This document shows, one piece after another, positions 57,801 to 64,000 of a stretch of 64,000 nucleotides of DNA. Each line of letters starts with the position of its first letter. The stretch's first letter is position 1. The DNA is taken from NCBI RefSeq assembly GCF_037975245.1, contig NC_092562.1, positions 22,027,054 to 22,091,053 of the forward strand. Direction: 5' to 3'. The translations under genes were made by a program, and so were the position numbers. The notes under the pieces are model-generated. The model was not told the DNA's origin. It was given only the letters and a program-made list of their open reading frames with translations, and did no database searches. Source of the stretch: Apostichopus japonicus. Its lineage: Eukaryota; Echinodermata; Holothuroidea; Aspidochirotida; Stichopodidae.

Positions 57801-59567
57801 TTATTCCTGTGTTTTCAAGCGTTTTCCACGTTGGATACAGCATCTTCTTGATGAAGTTCCTACAGTCAGGGCACAGTGACTCAATATACACAGTGACATT
57901 CACTGGAGGCGCTGGGTCATGTGATCTGGTCTTCCAATCCTGACATTGCTGTTCAACCTAATACATGTGGACAAATGGTGTGTTTCATATAGTTATAGCC
58001 CCAAATCATGATATTGATAATTATAAAACAAAGCCTCAAATTCTGATATTGATAATTATAATAAATAGATAAAATGAAGCAAGAAAGAATTTGACACAAT
58101 ATTTCATTAGTAAAGAGTGCAATGCAACTTTACCATTCACTCTAGAAATGGAAAATCATTATCCTGTTGACAGATATATCTACGCCAAATGCACTTGAGT
58201 ACAGAAACTCTAGATACCAAAAATCAAATGTGATAAAAACCTACAAGTGTATGCTTTGAGCTCAGTATACAGTAGCATGCACTTATACTGTAATCAGAGT
58301 AGATTCTAGCTACTGTAAGTATAGACTAAATATTGCAATAAACTTGATAACTTGATAAACAATTGTTTATCTCTTGAGTCTTAAGACTCAAGAGAGGATA
58401 TTTCTATAAGTTCTATAATTACAAACAGGATGCAGTTTGGGTGACTGAAGCCTGGGAGTATCTCTAGATAAAGATTAATTACTTTAAATACATCCAGTAT
58501 GTTACAACTATCATGACAAATATAGCATTATAATGATGCTAGACATGCATTCAAATATTAGCTGTTCTAGTAAGGAATTACAGTATTATACAGGGTAAGT
58601 CTTGTTCTTTAATTCGTATACATACATATTAACTTCTTAAATCTTGATTTGTTCCATCATGAGCTACGACAAGAGTATATAACAACTTAAACATGCTAAT
58701 TCTTTTCAAAAAGCATACTTTTTTGTGGAAATGATGTGAGTTCGGTACAAAACTGCACGAGTCACTTTTTCGGCCAACATGATACTTGATAGGCATCAGT
58801 TGTGCTTTTAACAGAATGCAGAATGTGACTTTTACTTAAGAAATTGATTGAAGTAGGGTTACTTCAGGAGTTCAACATCTTATAATGGTATTACTTAGGT
58901 TTTAACCTGATTTGGTACACCAGTATGACGAGAAATGTCATAGACATTCAAGTTCATATGAAAACATGGGTTTCATCCCATGTACATTATATACCTGTAC
59001 ACCAATCTTAGCCTACCATAATACAGACTGTATGGGCCTTTGAGGCAACAAGTGTTTCTGTTTTTTACTATCTGTGTGCTAAATTAACCCTTTTCAGAAG
59101 ATCATGAACCACTTTGTGTCATATTTCAAAGGCAAGATATCAATTCAATGACTTGTGGGACAGTCCATTCAAAGTCTGAGTCACACCATTGTGAATCCTT
59201 TGTTTCATGTAATGTGGCTGTGTGGTACAAATACAAGTATTTAACACAGAATAAAGTACAATTAATAATTCCTAACTTTCTCCTACCATGTGGCTTGAAC
59301 AGAGTATTTCCCTCCAGGCTTAATTCTTACTATTAAAAATTGGTTTCATTCAGCAGCTACCTTTAAAAATAGGCCTGACTTAGTCCTAGCATAAGATGTG
59401 TTACGACTGTGCTCGAAGCTGAAAATGAGCGGAGATTATAGGCTATGTACCTGGCAAGCTCGGGAAATCCCCGGATCACTGCACCACAGACTTGGTGGGT
59501 AATTGCATTCTTCACAACTGCAACTTGCTGCGAAAAGGAGCAAAACTGCAAAAGTAATTCTCAACAT
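54830..59567 (-). CDS. IFI30: Gamma-interferon-inducible lysosomal thiol reductase (GILT), complete, 245 aa
   Basis: Role: soluble thiol reductase that reduces protein disulfides at low pH in lysosomes. Five exons on the minus strand, all phase 0: 59567-59451, 57957-57766, 57214-57047, 55762-55616, 54943-54830. ATG at 59567 starts a signal peptide ([18 protein letters not shown]). CNYPPSLWC follows in exon 1. The active-site CXXC is CPDC at residues 68-71. The GILT signature CQHGX2ECX2NX4C is exact at residues 115-130. YVPWVTVNG closes exon 4, and [11 protein letters not shown] lies near the C terminus. Length and exon order fit the family. Sequons such as VNVT and WNFT suit lysosomal glycosylation. 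No frameshift or missing key residue. All splice sites are GT-AG. Confidence 0.93.
55763..57046. other. GILT intron 3, carrying a hAT-type insertion
   Basis: The intron between exons 3 and 4 on the minus strand. Apart from the element at 56589-56954 nothing was recognised. Confidence 0.6.
56589..56954. mobile_element. hAT-type non-autonomous element, third copy
   Basis: Identical octamers CCTGAGAC flank it (56581-56588 and 56955-56962). The ends (A)CAGTCAGGGGGGCGGAT and CTCCGCCACTG are imperfect inverted repeats of the hAT CAGTGGCGGA type. A C homopolymer lies near the left end. The internal sequence differs from the 23-kb and 36.9-kb copies, so it is another family. Confidence 0.75.
57215..57765. 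other. GILT intron 2
   Basis: No element recognised. Confidence 0.5.
57958..59450. other. GILT intron 1
   Basis: A 1.5-kb first intron with several TACAGTA/TACTGTA words (58265-58315). A short inverted repeat, CTTGAGTC/GACTCAAG, lies at 58373-58391. No gene seen. Confidence 0.5.
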
Positions 59568-60286
59568 TTCGTCGCTTTGGTCAGGGAACTGTAATACTTG
59601 TGCGACGACTAGTAGTAATGAATATTATTATACAGCTTCGTCATGCATTCTTCCGTGTAGATCGAAACAGCGTGATGTTGATTGTTTGGAATTGCGCAAT
59701 GTATGTACGAGATCCTGATACGCTGTCATTGGTCCTCTATCTTCATAGTGCCAGAATTGCACCTTTAATGAACATAGTGACATACCGTGCAGGCGTGTGG
59801 TTATGTCAGAGCGAAGCATGTGACTTTGGTGGTACTGTGAAATATCGTTATCTTCTGTACTATCTAATAACGCTATAAATCTATCGAAGTGTTCTAGCTA
59901 CAAAAGCCAAAAAAGAAAGAAAAAGGTTTTGGTTTGGTTACGGAAAGATCAGTCTTTTATACCGAAATATCAACTTGGTCATGGTATGGAAAATTGAAAG
60001 TACCATGATTCCATGAGTGGTGAACTCCTCAGCTTTCCAAAGCGAGCTGACATTTATAAATGGCAATATGAATCCCTGTGTACCTCCACAGACAGAGATC
60101 ATACAGAGCTCCCAAACTGTCTTCACAAAAATTGGGACTAGTTGGGGGGGGGGGGGGTAGGTAGGTGTTAGAGATTAGTGGAAAAATGAGAATTTGGCAA
60201 AACTGAAAGAAGATAACGTTATATAAACTTAGATTAGGGTTTTAAACATTACGCCTGCAATAACCAACATAAAGTGTGGTGCTTAA
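59568..60286. other. DNA upstream of GILT
   Basis: Holds the presumed GILT promoter. No TATA box is evident within 60 bases of the start codon. A G homopolymer lies at about 60143-60158. Confidence 0.4.
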
Positions 60287-60409
60287 TTAACTTAGTGGTG
60301 CAGAAAACAAAGGCACAGTAGCATAATTGTCTTGTAAAATGATTGCCCGAATCGGTTTTCTCCACATTCGTAACGCAGGTAAAACGTGTGGCCCGTTTCT
60401 GATGGCAAT
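60287..60409 (-). CDS. Possible terminal exon of an unidentified minus-strand gene
   Basis: A strong acceptor (CTG, a nine-T tract, CTAG on the minus strand, just above 60409) precedes 40 open codons that begin IAIRNGPHVLPALRMWRKP and end PLFSAPLS before TAA at 60289-60287. The composition looks protein-like, but I do not recognise the family, and no upstream exon or poly(A) signal was found. It may be a chance frame. Confidence 0.25.
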   Translation of the reverse strand: MAIRNGPHVLPALRMWRKPIRAIILQDNYATVPLFSAPLS

Positions 60410-60419
60410 CTAGAAAAAA

Positions 60420-63216
60420 AAACAGAAATCAAATTTTGACAGAGTAACATAATACCAGTAGACAGTGAGATTAACTTAAAGACCAGGCACGACTTGCTGA
60501 GAAATCGGTAAAGTTGACAGGATCTACATTTATGACAGTACCAAAGGCGCTTTAACACAGGCCTTTTTGAGACTACACACTGTTGGGCAGCGTATATGCC
60601 TATCCAAAGCTTCGACAAATATTCACCTGACTTTGATGATTTTGTGTGAAAGTCAACGAAGAAGTTATGAAGGGTAGGCCCTATGCCTGACTTAGAAGCC
60701 CACTTTTAATAGACACACTATACAACATTTTAACTAGTCCAGTATCTTTGCCAGGAAGTCTTGAAAACAGATCGAGGCACATTTCTTCATCAAATATGGG
60801 CTTCCCCACTGATTTTCATTTCCACACACCCCTGTAAACTTACACTTGGCTACTTCACTAATGCAGATATACTGAAGTACTGATTCAAAATCTGCACCAT
60901 CCCACTACCTCTTCTGTAGCCCCCTCATCCACCTCCCCTCTCACCAAAAAGCAATAAAAAAAAAGCAAAGTTTCTAAATTGCAAAAAAAGAAAAGTGTAT
61001 TTGCTTCAAAAAGGATCGAGCACCAAAAACATGCTTCTAGATAAGGAGAATCATTATGATTTGTCTCAAGTAGGATCTAAAACATTTGGGAACTTCACTC
61101 TGTTACAGTCTCTGTTTATGTGAATTGTTAAGTAATGCAAAAGTTGCCCTGCATAATCTATAATTGGGGATGGATGATTCAAAATTGAGTAGTGCTGCTA
61201 AAGTGTGGGGGACCTAGTTGTCTATCAAGTTGGGAAAGGGTCCAGAGGGGGAGGAATAAACCATGGTGCTTTTTCCCAAATCAACTAATGGTGCAGACAA
61301 TTTAAGAGTATACTTTTGCATAATCAGTTATTGACACGAGGGTATCTCTTTACAGCTGTTTAAGTGTTTATCCTGTTAATATTGAAAAAAAGAATCAGTG
61401 GTGAGATCTTTGTAGGGTTGGGCCAAATTGCATCAATTACAAAACATACCCATGGAGCTGATCAATGATGAAGAATATGATTTTATTCAGAGTAAAATAA
61501 ATTAAGACCCCTCTTTTCCTGTCTCCCCCCCCCCATCCACCTCTTCCTCCTCCCAACAGATATACAAAAAAATGCACTTTCTTCAATTTCAATAAGATTA
61601 TGGAATGTATTACTCAACAAACCAGTTATTTCTGTTACATAACAATTTTAAAATATATATATTCATAGTTTCTGCAACATCATGAGCTGAATTAACATTT
61701 AATTGCAATGGCATTGTTTACAAGAAAAAAAGTCATAGTTAATAAATATAAATAATATCCAATATTTTGAAATGTAATATTTATCGGTAGTTTTATACAT
61801 AGTGGAAATGTTTATGTATTAAACAATGGCTGTTCCTTAAGTGTTACAAGTTTTGTTTCATCTACTCTTTGACCAATAAATGTAGACTTTACCAAAATTT
61901 AACAACTACTCATCAATCAGGTGTCCCCTCCTACATAGAGAAATTTTGTTCGTGGGATAAGCTTGACAGCATCTGTTATCAAAGGTTAAGCCATTTGGAA
62001 AAAATTCTGAAAACTTTGGGGGTGGGTGGGGGGAGGGGGCACTGTTCCAGATTAAGTTTTAATAACTGTCATACTGAAACTTCAGTAATTCTAGTAATTG
62101 TTTGGAATAATCCACTTTTCACCAGACTCACTTCCCTTACAACTGGAATTTCCATTGCATAATCTTCTTCACATTCAGATACGAGCAATGAGCTTGTATA
62201 GCTCTTATATGAGAAAAAACTACAACCACTTCAGCCTAGAATCTTACATGCAAAATAGAAACTAGGCTAGGTTTGATCAACTATCATTGGAGGTGTTGGT
62301 AAACAGGACAAAGGCTTTCTCAATATTTCGAAGACAGTCAAAGGACCTTTGAGATTGTGAGGAATCCCATTAACATAGAAGTATGCCCAGGGGGCCGGGG
62401 GGGGCAATCAAATGGTCAACTTTTAGCTACAGATATAATATCTCATAATCCATGAAATATTATGGGGAATACACACAAACTATTGGATAGTACACATGAA
62501 ACATGTAATAGATACATTGCGAGACTACTAAAGTTGCCTGTTGAGCACCTAGAATTATATCATACTTCTGGTAAAAGGCCTCAAGTCCCAGTCCCCCCCC
62601 TATCCCACAGAAGCATCAGAGAAGCTTCCTACCCTATAACTTAAGTGAAATGGGCTGAAGATGAAACATACGTACACATATTCATAAGTATCAGAGAAAA
62701 GACCAGAAAAGAAAAAAGACTGCAGTGAATTTGGCACATTACAACCAGAGTGATTCAAGAGAAAATAAAAATATTTTATGAAATGAATACATAAGATGAA
62801 GAAATATATCTCAAGAAATGTTCTCAGGCCAAAAATGTATACTAATAGTCTGATTAATAAGATGGTACAATCACAGTAAAAGAAGTATAAAGCCACAATG
62901 ATCGGGAGCAGAATCTCCCTTCACAGGTTTGTTAGTCGTGAAGATCCATGTTGTTACAACACGCTCGTATACAATTAACAGCTGACCAATGCACACGATG
63001 TCTGTTTTCTGTGAACGACCAATGCTCGTTAAAGCTCATATGCGCATTTCCCCACGATCTGTTGCATTTTTTAAAACTGCAGCAGTTCTAAGTCTTGAGC
63101 TAACCCCCTCACAGCCAACTGCCACAGCACCCTGATTAGACCAAATCACTATTTCCTTTATGCTAATGAAGGGATTACTTAGCAAGGCTATGTCATTTTC
63201 GAACAAACCTATCTAG
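60420..63216. other. DNA with no recognised gene
   Basis: Short G or C homopolymers (about 61526, 62023, 62390-62405, 62594) and AT-rich sequence. Open frames are short and show no motif. Confidence 0.5.
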
Positions 63217-63312
63217 GGTTAGGAGCATGACATCCATATAGGTGTGTATAGGTTAGGAGCATGACATCCATATAGGTGTGTATAGGTTAGGAGCCTAACA
63301 TCCATACAGTTG
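63217..63312. repeat. 34-bp tandem repeat, about 2.8 copies
   Basis: Units start GGTTAGGAGCATGACATCCA at 63217 and 63251 (identical), and a diverged third at 63285. Confidence 0.9.
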
Positions 63313-64000
63313 TTTAAAGAACAATTTTTGCTTTGTCACATTGTCTGCCAGCAAAACATCCATTTAAATTTAAGAACAAATCTATTGATATAGCTAGCCA
63401 CCTTCTATCCCTTAAAACCACTTTATTAGTCTTTTATCTTTCCTTCAGTGAAGAGAGCTCACCACCAATAGGCTAAGGCAGTATATGTTTGCTTGTCTTT
63501 GTTGTAATATTATTATTTCACTTATATGAGTACTTTATCATCAATATTCTCATCTGCTTCTACATTTTATGTCATTTCTCTTCAAGGCATGCTCCTGATA
63601 AATATAAACAAGTTATAAAGATCGTTTTTATTAAAATTATACAATTATAGTTGTTCGTCAAATGCTGAAGGCAATCCTTCCCCTCATTACTATTTCCAGG
63701 ATTTATGTGCAGCATACCCTCATCAAGGGACAAACAGTAAATCATTCACACAGAAATACTTTTCATACTTGACCAATAGTTGATTTAAGTAAAAACCCTC
63801 TCAAGAACCAAGGTAAATAGTTATTAATGAGATGATAATGATGTGATGTCAAAGGTCACTCGAGAATAAATATCCATACAGATACACCTTGCTCTTGCTG
63901 TAAACAAATCTTTGGATACTGTCAAATTGAGTTTTACATCAACCTCAGTAACATCATATTTTCTCTTTGAAAATGAGCCACAAAAATACATCAAATATTG
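63313..64000. other. Window end, no gene seen
   Basis: AT-rich DNA without recognisable coding or repeats. Confidence 0.5.

Noticed and set aside
59503-59878. Plus-strand frames upstream of GILT
   Set aside because: They overlap the GILT first exon antisense and have no family motif.
63217-63312. CRISPR-like array
   Set aside because: Units are directly adjacent with no spacers, and the DNA is eukaryotic.

Overview
The window reads as nuclear DNA from a marine invertebrate. Genes are split by GT-AG introns, intergenic DNA is rich in microsatellites, and several transposon classes are present. The gene set (an apoB/apolipophorin-type lipid carrier without a visible vWD domain, SLC5 carriers, a GILT thiol reductase) and the repeat types fit an echinoderm best. 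That assignment is inference; no taxon-specific marker was seen.

Region 1 (1-20 kb, + strand): the 3' part of a large lipid transfer protein gene. Seventeen exons can be placed with matching phases, about 3,390 residues. The lipovitellin-like N-terminal half lies on short exons. The C-terminal half lies on one 6.2-kb exon that holds three tandem copies of a ~478-residue unit. A triple RXRR site lies between the two halves. Exon 15 carries an apparent one-base frameshift.

Region 2 (20-27 kb): no gene seen. It holds homopolymer G runs, a nested pair of inverted-repeat transposons (the inner one a hAT-type element with an 8-bp duplication and 138-bp internal repeats), a long TA array and GAT/ATT arrays.

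Region 3 (27-51 kb, + strand): two tandem SLC5 sodium/solute symporter genes (576 and 588 residues), each with one coding intron at the same phase-0 position. Between them lie a tRNA-like sequence, a nearly intact Penelope-like retroelement (reverse transcriptase plus GIY-YIG nuclease, one frameshift, a hammerhead-ribozyme-like core 3' of the ORF) and a second hAT-type element. The 11.3-kb intron of the second gene holds a candidate solo LTR, a Ty3/gypsy-type element that has lost its reverse transcriptase, two copies of a poly-A/T-rich inverted-repeat element, and a 112-bp-TIR foldback element.

Region 4 (51-64 kb): a ~130-bp satellite with nuclear-receptor-like half-sites, broken by another foldback-element end; a complete five-exon GILT gene on the minus strand (245 residues, CPDC active site); a third hAT-type element in a GILT intron; one possible orphan terminal exon; and mostly unassigned DNA to the end.

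The genes are functionally separate (lipid transport, solute uptake, lysosomal disulfide reduction). No operon or defence island is seen. The most unusual points are the repeat architecture and furin-like site of the lipid carrier, the Penelope element with its ribozyme-like core, and a local excess of TACAGTA/TACTGTA words from about 38.5 to 59 kb.
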